From Cellulophaga tyrosinoxydans (lineage in GTDB: Bacteria; Bacteroidota; Bacteroidia; Flavobacteriales; Flavobacteriaceae): 64,000 nt of DNA. This document shows, piece by piece, positions 9,163 through 17,266 of the stretch (positions are counted from its first letter, which is position 1; every line of letters begins with the position of its first letter). The stretch is taken from NCBI RefSeq assembly GCF_900176415.1, contig NZ_FWXO01000002.1, forward strand, positions 186,001-250,000, written 5' to 3'. The notes below the pieces were generated by a model that searched no databases, was not told the origin of the DNA, and saw only the letters and a program-made list of their open reading frames with translations. The position numbers and the translations under genes are program-made.

Positions 9163-9251
9163 AAAGACCGAACAATAAATTATTCGGTCTTTATAATTCA
9201 ATTATGAAAATGATAAGATTTGGGATCTTTTATATTTACATTTCAAAAGTA
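9163..9251 (-). ncRNA. Candidate small RNA between kinase and regulator genes
   Basis: The 383-base gap 9026-9408 has no credible gene. On its minus strand a TACTTTTG box (9251-9244) is followed by about 75 bases and then a 10-bp hairpin (AAAGACCGAA pairing with TTCGGTCTTT, 9192-9163) and a short U-rich tail, the layout of a terminated small transcript. A second small hairpin (AAGAT/ATCTT, 9229-9215) lies inside. No open reading frame fits. I infer a roughly 75-nt RNA; the promoter has no clear -33 box and the T tract is weak, so it is only a candidate. The hairpin could instead end a plus-strand transcript. Confidence 0.35.
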
Positions 9252-9357
9252 CTATAATGAAGTCTTACTTTTTTTGATTTGTTGTGTATGCCCAAATACT
9301 TGTGGTAAAAACTTAAATTATTTTATAATCATGCATTTCATCGAGTTTAAGGCATAA

Positions 9358-9384
9358 AAAAACCGATTAAAAAAATCGGTTTTT
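9358..9384 (-). terminator. Terminator after the LytTR regulator
   Basis: An 11-bp perfect stem (AAAAACCGATT with AATCGGTTTTT) and 5-base loop, 25 bases beyond the regulator stop, with A/T runs on both sides so it could work in both directions. Confidence 0.8.
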
Positions 9385-9408
9385 ATAATTTGTATGTTGC
9401 CCTGAAAC

Positions 9409-10170
9409 TTATGAATTCATTGCAGATATAATAAACTCTTTAAATTCCTTTGAAATTGGAATTAGATTATTATTAATCATAATATCTTTAGAATTTATTG
9501 CTTCTATATGATCTACGTTAACAATGTATGATTTATGCGCTCTATAAAACTTATTCGCAGGTAGCTTTTCTAAATAATCTTTAAGTGGAGATCTTACTAA
9601 AAATTTCTTATCGATTGTATTTACTTCTAAATATACATTATCAGCTTTAATAAATTGTATATCCTCGAACTGAATTCTATAGTATAGATGTTGTTTCTTT
9701 ACAAAAATTGAATCTTTTAAAACCGAATTAGACATTGGCTTATCATCACCATTGTCTGGGCTAGAATCGCTACTATCTTTCGCTTTTTCATTATAATTAA
9801 AGCTAGATAACGCAATTTCTATAGAAGTATACAAATCTTGCTGTTCAAAAGGTTTCACCAAATAGCCGTTTGGCTTTACTGTTTTGGCATTTTCTACTGT
9901 TGCACGATCTGAGTTTGAGGTAACAAATATAAATGGGATATTATATTTCTCACGAATATGCTTTCCTAAATCTATACCTGTTTTATCAGAGGCTAGAATA
10001 ATGTCAATCAAAACAAGATCTACCTGCTTTGATTTTAATACTTCCTCAGCTTGCTCATATACTATAACATTATCGACAATTTCGTAGCCAATTTCTTCAA
10101 GCATTGACTGCATGTCATCCGCAATAATAACGTTGTCTTCAACAATAAGAATTTTAATAGGCTGTTCCAA
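9409..10170 (-). CDS. LytTR-family response regulator
   Basis: A 253-residue two-domain regulator. The receiver (residues 5-120) has the acidic pocket E11/D12, phospho-acceptor D56 (VLIDIIL), T84 (FVTSN) and K106 (YLVKPF). The LytTR DNA-binding domain (about 150-253) shows IQFIKADNVYLEV and FYRAHKSYIVNVDHI. The gene must start at a TTG: the in-frame stop is five codons upstream with no ATG between, and the receiver begins right after. A linker of about 30 polar residues joins the domains. It probably pairs with the HisKA_2 kinase at 6959. It follows menA by 36 bases but may have its own promoter. Confidence 0.92.
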   Translation of the reverse strand: MEQPIKILIVEDNVIIADDMQSMLEEIGYEIVDNVIVYEQAEEVLKSKQVDLVLIDIILASDKTGIDLGKHIREKYNIPFIFVTSNSDRATVENAKTVKPNGYLVKPFEQQDLYTSIEIALSSFNYNEKAKDSSDSSPDNGDDKPMSNSVLKDSIFVKKQHLYYRIQFEDIQFIKADNVYLEVNTIDKKFLVRSPLKDYLEKLPANKFYRAHKSYIVNVDHIEAINSKDIMINNNLIPISKEFKEFIISAMNS

Positions 10171-10201
10171 ATTAGGTATGGTTTATTAAGGTTGTGTGAT
10201 T

Positions 10202-10209
10202 CAAATCTA
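10202..10209 (-). promoter_or_regulatory. Possible promoter (TAGATTTG) of the LytTR regulator
   Basis: Minus-strand TAGATTTG fits TAnnTTTG, overlaps the menA stop codon and lies 31 bases before the TTG start of the regulator. No -33 TTG is evident. Confidence 0.4.
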
Positions 10210-11115
10210 CGAAAAATTATTAAAACTAATATAAAAGAGAATAGCAAGAAAAAAAGTACTTAGCGCCAGTTTTTTTAATTCTGGATCAAGGCTTTTTGGT
10301 TCTATTGTATTATACACTTTTAAAGCGTGAATACAAATAGGAATATAAAGTATTAAAAACAAGTAATTAAGCAATGATGAAGCACTCAAAATAGTAAAAA
10401 TAAGCATGCTTAAAAATGAACCCACTAAAAGCAAATAATGGTAAAGTTTTCCTTTTTTAAAACCCATTTTAACAATCAAGGTATTTTTATTGGCTTTTTG
10501 ATCGGAAATATGGTCTCTTAAATTATTCAAATTCAAAACTCCCGTACTCAATAAGCCAATGGTAATTGCAGGCAGCACAGCTAAAACTGTAAGGTAACCA
10601 GTAAACAAAAACATTGAACCTAGCACTCCAAGCAACCCAAAAAATAAGAAAACAAAAACATCACCTAATCCTTTATAGCCATATGCAGAATTACCTACAG
10701 TATATTTAATAGCCGCCCAAATACTTGCTATTGCTAAAAACAAGAACAATAGAATTGTACCTAATTTATCTTTTCCAAAGGCTAAAAAAAGCAATACTAT
10801 GGCTAAAATAAGAGAAACTATAACTGCAATGATGATTCCTGATTTGAGCTCAGCACGAGACAATATGCCACTTTGTAGCGCACGTTTAGGCCCTACTCGG
10901 TCGTCATTATCAGTACCTTTCACACCGTCGCCATAATCATTAGCAAAATTGGAGGTAACCTGAAAACTAATTGTAGTGAAAACTGCTAGCAGAAAAATAG
11001 ACCAATTTTGGAAACCATAAATGTTTGCCAATGATGCGCCAACAATAATTCCAGAAATGGATAATGGTAATGTACGCAGACGAGCTGCGTTAATCCAAGC
11101 TTTTAATTTACTCAA
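10207..11115 (-). CDS. menA: 1,4-Dihydroxy-2-naphthoate polyprenyltransferase
   Basis: A 302-residue UbiA-family membrane prenyltransferase with about eight transmembrane helices that attaches the polyprenyl tail to DHNA, giving demethylmenaquinone. The first Asp-rich motif is NDYGDGVKGTDND (about 60-72), with the MenA-typical RVGPKRALQSG just after; the second is LRDHISDQKANK in the middle of the protein. It begins with TTG, 2 bases after the stop of the SPOR-like gene, so it is likely translationally coupled to it. With menD, menF and a thioesterase upstream on the same strand, the assignment is firm. Confidence 0.93.
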   Translation of the reverse strand: MSKLKAWINAARLRTLPLSISGIIVGASLANIYGFQNWSIFLLAVFTTISFQVTSNFANDYGDGVKGTDNDDRVGPKRALQSGILSRAELKSGIIIAVIVSLILAIVLLFLAFGKDKLGTILLFLFLAIASIWAAIKYTVGNSAYGYKGLGDVFVFLFFGLLGVLGSMFLFTGYLTVLAVLPAITIGLLSTGVLNLNNLRDHISDQKANKNTLIVKMGFKKGKLYHYLLLVGSFLSMLIFTILSASSLLNYLFLILYIPICIHALKVYNTIEPKSLDPELKKLALSTFFLAILFYISFNNFS

Positions 11116-11117
11116 AA

Positions 11118-11717
11118 CTAGTAGGGATCCTCTATTTTAATTCGCTTGCCATTTTGATAAGATGCAACAAAAGCATCTTCAAAACCCATTTTTACTAATT
11201 GGTATCTAAACGATCTAGCTTCCTCGATAGTCTCGAAATTACCTAGGGAGTAAGAATAAAATGGATTCGTCTTTACAAATAATGTATTCGTTAGAGATTC
11301 TGAGGCCAGCGTTATATTATTATCTACAAAAGATTTTACTTGTACTGAGTAAATTTTCTCTTTTTCTAAAAACTCTTTAGCCAAATAAAACTCTTTTATA
11401 TTGCTTAACTCTTCATTCTTTAGCTTAAGATTTTCCATTCTGTTTCTAATGGCATCTAAACTATCCAAATCTGTAACAACAAGATTATTCTTAGATTGCG
11501 TTAAATTACTTCTACGTCCTGCATCAAATATATAAAGGGCAAAAATTCCCAAAAGAAAAAAACCTGTTATTCCTGCAAGTACATTTCTCTGAATTTTACT
11601 ATTTCTAAGTTCTTTGTTTTTATACTTAATCTGATCTAAAAGTCTTTCATTAAGTATTTGAGCTTTATCTATATCTTTATGTAAATCAAGTAGATCGCTT
11701 TCTTCAATAAACGGCAT
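11118..11717 (-). CDS. Membrane-anchored SPOR-like domain protein
   Basis: A 199-residue protein: a charged N-terminal coil, one transmembrane helix (about 45-65, NVLAGITGFFLLGIFALYIF), a coiled coil (about 80-125) and a C-terminal SPOR-like unit (YSVQVKSF ... YSYSLGNFETIEEARSF ... GFEDAFVASYQNGKRI). SPOR domains bind denuded septal peptidoglycan, so a cell-wall or division role in the periplasm is possible; the repeat is divergent and this is inferred. I begin at ATG 11717, two codons after the TTG at 11723. It directly precedes menA. Confidence 0.75.
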   Translation of the reverse strand: MPFIEESDLLDLHKDIDKAQILNERLLDQIKYKNKELRNSKIQRNVLAGITGFFLLGIFALYIFDAGRRSNLTQSKNNLVVTDLDSLDAIRNRMENLKLKNEELSNIKEFYLAKEFLEKEKIYSVQVKSFVDNNITLASESLTNTLFVKTNPFYSYSLGNFETIEEARSFRYQLVKMGFEDAFVASYQNGKRIKIEDPY

Positions 11718-11860
11718 ATGCAACTTGTTATTAAGGGGTGACTTTTTAATTAAATTCTTAAGGGCTATAAATGTAAAAATTAATTAAATGAAAATAAAAG
11801 AATTGACCATTTATTTACTTGAATACCATATTATTATAGATGAACGGCATATACCAGTCT

Positions 11861-12694
11861 TTACTGTATCAAATAAATACCATCTGGCTTAATTTCAATT
11901 TTACGGTCTTTGTAAAGCGTACCTATACTTTTTTTAAATATTTTCTTACTCATTTGTAATGTGGCACTGATTTCTTCTGGCGAAGATTTGTCATGTAGAT
12001 TCAAATATCCTCCTTCTTTCTGCAATCGCTTGTAGATAATATTTGCTGCAGGTTCTACACTTTCGTACCCAATGGCTTGTAGACTTACGTCAATTTTATG
12101 ATCAGGTCTTATGGTTTTAATGTAACCTTTAATTACATCGCCTACTCCAATTTTTTTAAACACTTGATTGGAGTAAACCAGACCTTTATGTTTATTATTT
12201 ATAATTACATCCCAACCTAAATCATTTTGGCGAGTTACAATCAAATCTACTTCTTCGTTAACTTCAACCGTTAAATTTTCATTGTCTAAAAATTTATCTA
12301 ATTTATTTGAGGCAACTAGTCTAAAAGATTTTTCATCTAAATAACAGTAAACAACATACCATTGCCCCTCTTGCATTCGTACCCTTTGTTCACGAAAAGG
12401 AACTAGTAAATGTTTTTCAAGGCCCCAATCCAAGAATGCACCAATATTATTAACCTCAACTACTTTAAGTAATTTAAAGGTATTTCTAATTATATAAGGG
12501 GTTAAGGATGTTACAACTGGGCGCTCATCAAAATCTAAATAACAAAAAACATTTAGTTTATCTCCAATTTCATAAATTTCTGGAACATATTTATTTGGCA
12601 ATAAAACATCATTTCCTTCATCATCGCCCAAAAAAAGACCAACACTAGTATCCCTAAGAATTTCTAATGTATTATAATTACCTAATTCTATCAT
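11861..12694 (-). CDS. CvfB-like S1 RNA-binding protein
   Basis: A 277-residue cytoplasmic protein of the CvfB/YitL family: several S1-type OB folds (MIELGNYNTLEILRDTSVG at the start, NNIGAFLDWGLEKHLLVP near 75-95, a third near GVGDVIKGYIKTIRPDHKIDV) and a C-terminal winged-helix segment (LNLHDKSSPEEISATLQMSKKIFKKSIG). Members bind RNA and influence regulator expression. The frame runs 21 codons further upstream, but a TACTTTTG promoter box sits only 4 bases before the ATG at 12694, inside that extension, and the extension is not S1-like, so 12694 is the start. Confidence 0.88.
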   Translation of the reverse strand: MIELGNYNTLEILRDTSVGLFLGDDEGNDVLLPNKYVPEIYEIGDKLNVFCYLDFDERPVVTSLTPYIIRNTFKLLKVVEVNNIGAFLDWGLEKHLLVPFREQRVRMQEGQWYVVYCYLDEKSFRLVASNKLDKFLDNENLTVEVNEEVDLIVTRQNDLGWDVIINNKHKGLVYSNQVFKKIGVGDVIKGYIKTIRPDHKIDVSLQAIGYESVEPAANIIYKRLQKEGGYLNLHDKSSPEEISATLQMSKKIFKKSIGTLYKDRKIEIKPDGIYLIQ

Positions 12695-12698
12695 GCTA

Positions 12699-12706
12699 CA
12701 AAAGTA
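12699..12706 (-). promoter_or_regulatory. Promoter (TACTTTTG) of the CvfB-like gene, near-leaderless
   Basis: Minus-strand TACTTTTG ends 4 bases before the ATG at 12694. Transcription from the usual distance would begin at or within a few bases of the start codon. It also decides the start of the gene. Confidence 0.55.
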
Positions 12707-12762
12707 CGTTTTAAACTTATATTTTAAATAAAAACTAATGATTACAAGCTTTAACAAACGAA

Positions 12763-12794
12763 AAAAGCCGTTTCAATAATTTGAAACGGCTTTT
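12763..12794 (-). terminator. Terminator after the DUF2853 gene
   Basis: A 14-bp perfect stem (AAAAGCCGTTTCAA with TTGAAACGGCTTTT) with a 4-base loop, 17 bases past the DUF2853 stop. It ends in a T run on the minus strand and separates the upstream genes from the CvfB-like gene. Confidence 0.9.
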
Positions 12795-12811
12795 AAAAAC
12801 ATCTTTAGATA

Positions 12812-13156
12812 CTATTTGTTATAAACAGACTCTTTTTTAAAGTGTTTAGCTAACATGTAATAAACTACTGCTCTGTGCTTATTTTTGTTAGAAGAACCAT
12901 ATTTTTCTAGGACGCTTTCAATTGCTGGCATCATATCAGCACTTTCTTTCATTCCTAATTTTTTGATAAGAAAGTTGTTTTTAACCGTTTCTTTTTCTTT
13001 CATATCACCTCCTGAAACTTTGGAAGCATCTGCATTATATATTGCTGGACCTAATCCTATTGCAACTTTAGTTAATAAATCCATATTAGGCGTTTCTCCA
13101 AATTTATCTTTGATATCCGCCGCATACTTTACGATTAATTCGTCTCTTTTACTCAT
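12812..13156 (-). CDS. DUF2853 family protein
   Basis: A 114-residue soluble, mostly helical protein matching DUF2853: MSKRDELIVKYAADIKDK at the start, GLGPAIYNADASKVSGGD in the middle and KHRAVVYYMLAKHF at the end. The family is short and of unknown function; no catalytic motif or signal peptide is visible. A strong terminator follows it, and 39 bases separate it from the menD stop upstream, so it may be the last gene of the thioesterase-menF-menD transcript. Confidence 0.85.
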   Translation of the reverse strand: MSKRDELIVKYAADIKDKFGETPNMDLLTKVAIGLGPAIYNADASKVSGGDMKEKETVKNNFLIKKLGMKESADMMPAIESVLEKYGSSNKNKHRAVVYYMLAKHFKKESVYNK

Positions 13157-13195
13157 AATTGTTAGTGTTCTTTTAAATGAATATTAATGTGTTCA

Positions 13196-14950
13196 CTAAG
13201 ATATGAAATCAAAATAACTCAACAAAATTTTATTATTTATTAATCTAGGCGTTTTGATTTCTAATAACTTAGGTTTTGCACTCTTTAAAAAGAACTTTCT
13301 TAAGTTATTTTCTAACTCAAACTCATTAGTTGCGAGTTCATATTCCAATTGATAAGTTTTGCATACGTCCTCAATATTTATGGTATGCCTAGTTTCGAAA
13401 AAAGTTTCAAAATTTTCAGTATCCTCTTGACCAGGTAAAATTCTAAAAATTCCACCACCATCATTATTAATAACAATAATTCTGAAATCGCTTTTTAAAT
13501 ACCTATTCCAAAGCGCATTACTATCATATAAAAAGCTCAAATCTCCAGTGATTAATAGTGTAGGTTCTTCACAATAAATTGATGCGCCTATAGCTGTTGA
13601 TGTTGATCCATCAATTCCGCTGGTGCCTCTATTGCAAAATACAGTAATAGATTTATCTATATCAACCAATTGTGCATACCTAACCGTAGAACTGTTTGCT
13701 AAATGCAATTGATACTTTTCAGGTATTAATTTGGCCGTGATTGAAAATGCCAACATATCTGAAAAAGGAATATTTTTTACATAATTATCTCTCCTTTGCT
13801 CGTAGCCCAATTTAACTTTACTCCAAAAGGGATAATAATCACTTTTTACACTAACATGATTTTTAAAAAGTGAAGCAAAAAAAGTATTCTCTGAAACCTT
13901 AAAATGTTTTGTTAGGCAAAAGAAAGTATCATAGGCCTTTTTATTATTAACATGCCAATGATGTTTTGGCTTGTATTTACGCAAAAAGCTTTTAATTTTT
14001 TTTGACACAATTAATCCCCCAAATGTCAATAAGATATCTGGCTGTAATTGCGTAAACAATTCTTCTTTATGACTTGACTTTTCTATTGGCGCAATTAAAC
14101 TATCAATGCTTGGAAAAAAATTAGGATGATGCAAGTTTGATGTAGTTTCTGTTAAAACTACAACGGAATCATCATTCGCAAGTACCTCCAAATACTTTTG
14201 CTCTACACTATTTGGATTATTTACACCAACTAAAACTAATTTTCGCGGGGCAGAATTCCATAAGGACACATAATCATCTAAAGTATTTAAAGACTCCTCT
14301 ACTGGTTTAAGTAATTCATTATTCTGTTGTTTGTTTGGAGAGAGCGTAGTACCATAAAGTGGCTCTTCGAAAGGTATGTTTATATGTACAGGCGCACTAC
14401 TAAAAATGGCTGTTTTAATAGCCTTCTCCAGCTCTTGGGTATTAAAAAGTTCTACTGCTGCTTGTTGCGTTTCTATAGGTATTGTGTCAGAAATTAAACC
14501 CTTACCTTGATTTTTAATTGTTTCCGTTGCGTGAATAACATCTAACTTTAAATTAACTGAATAGCCAATATGTCTATCAAAAACATGATCTTGGCGTATG
14601 GTTTGACCGTCGCCTATATCTATTTTATAAGATGGCCTGTCTGCAGATAAAACCACCAATGGAATATCACTATAAAAAGCTTCTGCGATTGCGGGATAAT
14701 AATTTAAAAGCGCACTACCCGATGTGCATAAAACGGCAACTGGTTTTTGCTTTTGTTGCGCCATACCTAAGGCGAAAAATGCAGCACAACGCTCATCTAC
14801 AATACTGTAACAATTAAAATAATTATTTTCGGTAAAACTAATGGTTAATGGAGCATTTCTAGATCCTGGAGAAATTACAATATCTTGAATCCCATATAAC
14901 TTGCAATAATGTGCAACGGTTTGTGCTGATGGTATTGTTGAGAATTTCAT
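13196..14950 (-). CDS. menD: SEPHCHC synthase (menaquinone biosynthesis)
   Basis: A 584-residue thiamine-diphosphate enzyme joining isochorismate and 2-oxoglutarate. The N-terminal domain starts AQTVAHYCKLYGIQDIVISPGSRNAP in pieces typical of MenD and contains VAVLCTSGSALLNYYPA. The C-terminal TPP/Mg domain has ITGDLSFLYDSNALWN, a GDx(8)N site, and VINNDGGGIFRILPGQE. Length is normal for the family. It lies 21 bases after menF and probably shares its transcript. Cytoplasmic. Confidence 0.95.
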   Translation of the reverse strand: MKFSTIPSAQTVAHYCKLYGIQDIVISPGSRNAPLTISFTENNYFNCYSIVDERCAAFFALGMAQQKQKPVAVLCTSGSALLNYYPAIAEAFYSDIPLVVLSADRPSYKIDIGDGQTIRQDHVFDRHIGYSVNLKLDVIHATETIKNQGKGLISDTIPIETQQAAVELFNTQELEKAIKTAIFSSAPVHINIPFEEPLYGTTLSPNKQQNNELLKPVEESLNTLDDYVSLWNSAPRKLVLVGVNNPNSVEQKYLEVLANDDSVVVLTETTSNLHHPNFFPSIDSLIAPIEKSSHKEELFTQLQPDILLTFGGLIVSKKIKSFLRKYKPKHHWHVNNKKAYDTFFCLTKHFKVSENTFFASLFKNHVSVKSDYYPFWSKVKLGYEQRRDNYVKNIPFSDMLAFSITAKLIPEKYQLHLANSSTVRYAQLVDIDKSITVFCNRGTSGIDGSTSTAIGASIYCEEPTLLITGDLSFLYDSNALWNRYLKSDFRIIVINNDGGGIFRILPGQEDTENFETFFETRHTINIEDVCKTYQLEYELATNEFELENNLRKFFLKSAKPKLLEIKTPRLINNKILLSYFDFIS

Positions 14951-14971
14951 TTATTAATTTTAACTAGATTT

Positions 14972-16081
14972 TTAGTCTAATAGTACTTTAAGCATTGTTT
15001 TACTTTTTGCCACTGTCTCTTCCCATTCTTTATTTGGAATGGAGTCTTTTGTAATTCCTCCTCCAACATAAATATAAGCCTTATCTTGTTTTACTTGCAT
15101 ACACCTTAGATTAACGTATAAAGAAGAAGTGTTTTTAATTGTTTTATAAGCCTGATTTTCTTTGTTTCTGCGATTTCCAGATCTAAATTGTTCTTCTTTA
15201 AAATTTAGCTCCCCTAAAAACCCAGTATAAAATTCTCGATTATAATTCTCATGAGCTATAACAAATGCTTTTGTTTCTTTTTTAGGTAGACCACATACCG
15301 CAGGAGTTGGGTGCAATGCCTTAATTATAGAATGTATTGCATTATTATTCATAATACCAGAAACCGAGGTTCTTAGATGCCATAAATTACCAGCTCTAAC
15401 GGATGTTGTTTCAGATATTTTCAATTGTTTTACCTCTGGTGCTATTGCTTTGGAAATATATGAAGTTACAAGTGCTTGTTCTTCTAACTCCTTCATGCCC
15501 CACTCTGGTGATTCATTACCGGTATATTTTTGAGTTCCTGCAAGTGACATGGTTTTTAGTTGCGAATTCTCTGCTCTAAGCAGTATTTCTGGGGTAGCAC
15601 CTAACCATAAGCCTACTTTTGGATGATACCATAAATAACAAAAAGCATTATCATAATTGGCAAGTAACTCTTGAAATAATACAAAGGCTGATTTTTTAAT
15701 TCCTACTTCAATTTTTCGAGATAAAACTACTTTTTTAAAGGCATTATTCTTTATCGCATCAATGCCTTTTTTAACAAGATTTATATGAAATTCTTTAGAG
15801 CGATCATCTTCTTCTACCTTAATTTCAGATGGTTCATTAGTTGTTTTAGCTTCTTCATATACCACTATTACCTTTTCATCAATCTGCATGAATATAGTTG
15901 GTTCATCGGCATTAAATGGAGCAAAAACAAATCCGTTTTTAGTATATTCTTGCACGTAATGTAGTGCATCATCATTTTGAAATAATCCAATTACATTTTG
16001 CTCTAAAGGTTTTCTATAAAGCACAAAAGGTTTTAAAGCACTGAATTGTATTTCAGCTTTTTCAATTAATTTTTGAAACAT
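14972..16081 (-). CDS. menF: Isochorismate synthase
   Basis: A 369-residue chorismate-utilising enzyme converting chorismate to isochorismate, the first menaquinone-specific step. The chorismate-binding core shows FKKVVLSRKIEV, LWLGATPEILL, MSLAGTQKY, LHPTPAVCGLPK and EFYTGFLGE. The N-terminal region is short, giving a protein smaller than the 430-residue E. coli enzymes, as usual in this phylum. The position between the hotdog thioesterase (1-base gap) and menD (21-base gap) points to MenF rather than anthranilate or salicylate synthase. Confidence 0.93.
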   Translation of the reverse strand: MFQKLIEKAEIQFSALKPFVLYRKPLEQNVIGLFQNDDALHYVQEYTKNGFVFAPFNADEPTIFMQIDEKVIVVYEEAKTTNEPSEIKVEEDDRSKEFHINLVKKGIDAIKNNAFKKVVLSRKIEVGIKKSAFVLFQELLANYDNAFCYLWYHPKVGLWLGATPEILLRAENSQLKTMSLAGTQKYTGNESPEWGMKELEEQALVTSYISKAIAPEVKQLKISETTSVRAGNLWHLRTSVSGIMNNNAIHSIIKALHPTPAVCGLPKKETKAFVIAHENYNREFYTGFLGELNFKEEQFRSGNRRNKENQAYKTIKNTSSLYVNLRCMQVKQDKAYIYVGGGITKDSIPNKEWEETVAKSKTMLKVLLD

Positions 16082-16082
16082 A

Positions 16083-16505
16083 TTACTTTTTGGGTAATGC
16101 GATGGTTGTAAGTTTACAAACAGATATTAAATTGTCATTTGCATCTGTTATTTTAATATCCCATAGTTGTGTTGTTCTACCTTTGTGAACAATCTTAGCT
16201 TTCGCAAAAACATAACCTTCACGAATACTTTTCACATGATTTGCAGAAATTTCAATACCTCTAATGGTAACCTCTTGTCCATTAAGAAAAATATATGATG
16301 CTGCACTACCAACACTTTCTGCAAGTGCTACCATTGCTCCACCATGCAAAACACCATCGGGCTGATATACTTTTGGTCCTACAGGCATTCTACCTATTAA
16401 AAAATTTTCTCCTACATCTACATAGCTAATATCTAAAGTTTCCATTAATGTACCCTTGCAAGTATCATTACAAATCTTTAGTATTTTCTCTTTAAAATCG
16501 TCCAT
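16083..16505 (-). CDS. PaaI-type hotdog thioesterase, candidate DHNA-CoA thioesterase
   Basis: A 140-residue single hotdog-fold thioesterase. VLHGGAMVALAESVGSAASY carries the HGG loop and the catalytic Glu of the long hotdog helix seen in PaaI and YdiI/MenI enzymes; the strand motif KIVHKGRTTQLWDIKI follows. It is the first gene of the menF-menD run, with a 1-base gap to menF. From family and context it may release DHNA from DHNA-CoA, the step before MenA, but a general acyl-CoA thioesterase cannot be excluded. Confidence 0.85.
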   Translation of the reverse strand: MDDFKEKILKICNDTCKGTLMETLDISYVDVGENFLIGRMPVGPKVYQPDGVLHGGAMVALAESVGSAASYIFLNGQEVTIRGIEISANHVKSIREGYVFAKAKIVHKGRTTQLWDIKITDANDNLISVCKLTTIALPKK

Positions 16506-16562
16506 GAAATCTTTTTATGTAAAATTAAGGATTCCAATAACAACAAAAGGCATATTGTAGGC

Positions 16563-16591
16563 TTGAAATTAATTATTCTTATTAATTTCAA
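16563..16591. promoter_or_regulatory. Perfect 11-bp inverted repeat in a divergent promoter region
   Basis: TTGAAATTAAT (16563-16573) and ATTAATTTCAA (16581-16591) are perfect inverted copies with a 7-base spacer, 31 bases before the esterase ATG and 58 bases before the thioesterase-men start. No T run follows, so an operator is more likely than a terminator. The binding protein is unknown. Confidence 0.4.
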
Positions 16592-16621
16592 TACTTTTAA
16601 TTATTAAACCTATAGTAGATA

Positions 16622-17266
16622 ATGAATACTCAAGAAAAGGTGGTTACTTATAAAACTAGCAATACCTATGAAACCCTTAATAAGAATACTAATAGAACAA
16701 AACATGTCTGGCTTGTTTTTCATGGTATTGGATATTTAAGTCGTTATTTTCTAAAGTATTTTAAGGATTTGGATCCAGAGGAAAATTACATTATTGCTCC
16801 TCAAGCCCCATCTAAATATTACCTGAATGGAAAATATGTTCATGTAGGAGCTAGCTGGTTAACCAAAGAAAATACTGCTCAAGAAATGCAAAATATTAAT
16901 CAGTATGTAAATGCTGTACTTGAGGCCGAAGCAATATCTAAGGATCAAAATCTAATAGTTTTTGGATTTTCGCAAGGTGTATCTATCGCAACACGATATA
17001 CCGTTTTAAATAAATTAAAATGCCATATGTTGGTTTTGTATGCTGGTGGTATTCCGAATGAACTAAAAGCTGAAGATTTTACATTTTTAGAAAAGCAAAA
17101 TACTACTATAAAAATTATTGTAGGTGACCAAGATGAATATTTAAATGAAGAGCGTATGCAATTAGAAACCAAAAAAATTACTTCTTTATTTAATAATAGA
17201 GCAGAAATACATATTTTTAACGGAGGACATGAAGTAAAAAAAGATCTAATTAAGCATTTAGTATAG
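16622..17266 (+). CDS. Alpha/beta hydrolase, phospholipase/carboxylesterase-like
   Basis: A 214-residue cytoplasmic alpha/beta hydrolase of the YpfH/acyl-protein-thioesterase type. The oxyanion strand is WLVFHGIGYLSRYF, the nucleophile elbow is FGFSQGVSIATRY (GFSQG, Ser near residue 120), the acid is in IIVGDQDEYL and the catalytic His in NGGHEVKKD. The length fits the family. It has no signal peptide. The following acetyltransferase begins on the base after its stop. The substrate is unknown. Confidence 0.85.
   Translation: MNTQEKVVTYKTSNTYETLNKNTNRTKHVWLVFHGIGYLSRYFLKYFKDLDPEENYIIAPQAPSKYYLNGKYVHVGASWLTKENTAQEMQNINQYVNAVLEAEAISKDQNLIVFGFSQGVSIATRYTVLNKLKCHMLVLYAGGIPNELKAEDFTFLEKQNTTIKIIVGDQDEYLNEERMQLETKKITSLFNNRAEIHIFNGGHEVKKDLIKHLV

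Noticed and set aside
9204-9257. Plus-strand 17-residue frame in the kinase-regulator gap
   Set aside because: Too short, no promoter or Shine-Dalgarno-like site, and it lies on the strand opposite the better-supported sRNA candidate.
11788-11892. Plus-strand 34-residue open frame between the SPOR-like and CvfB-like genes
   Set aside because: It overlaps the 3' end of the CvfB-like gene on the other strand, shows no family feature and has no promoter box; likely chance.
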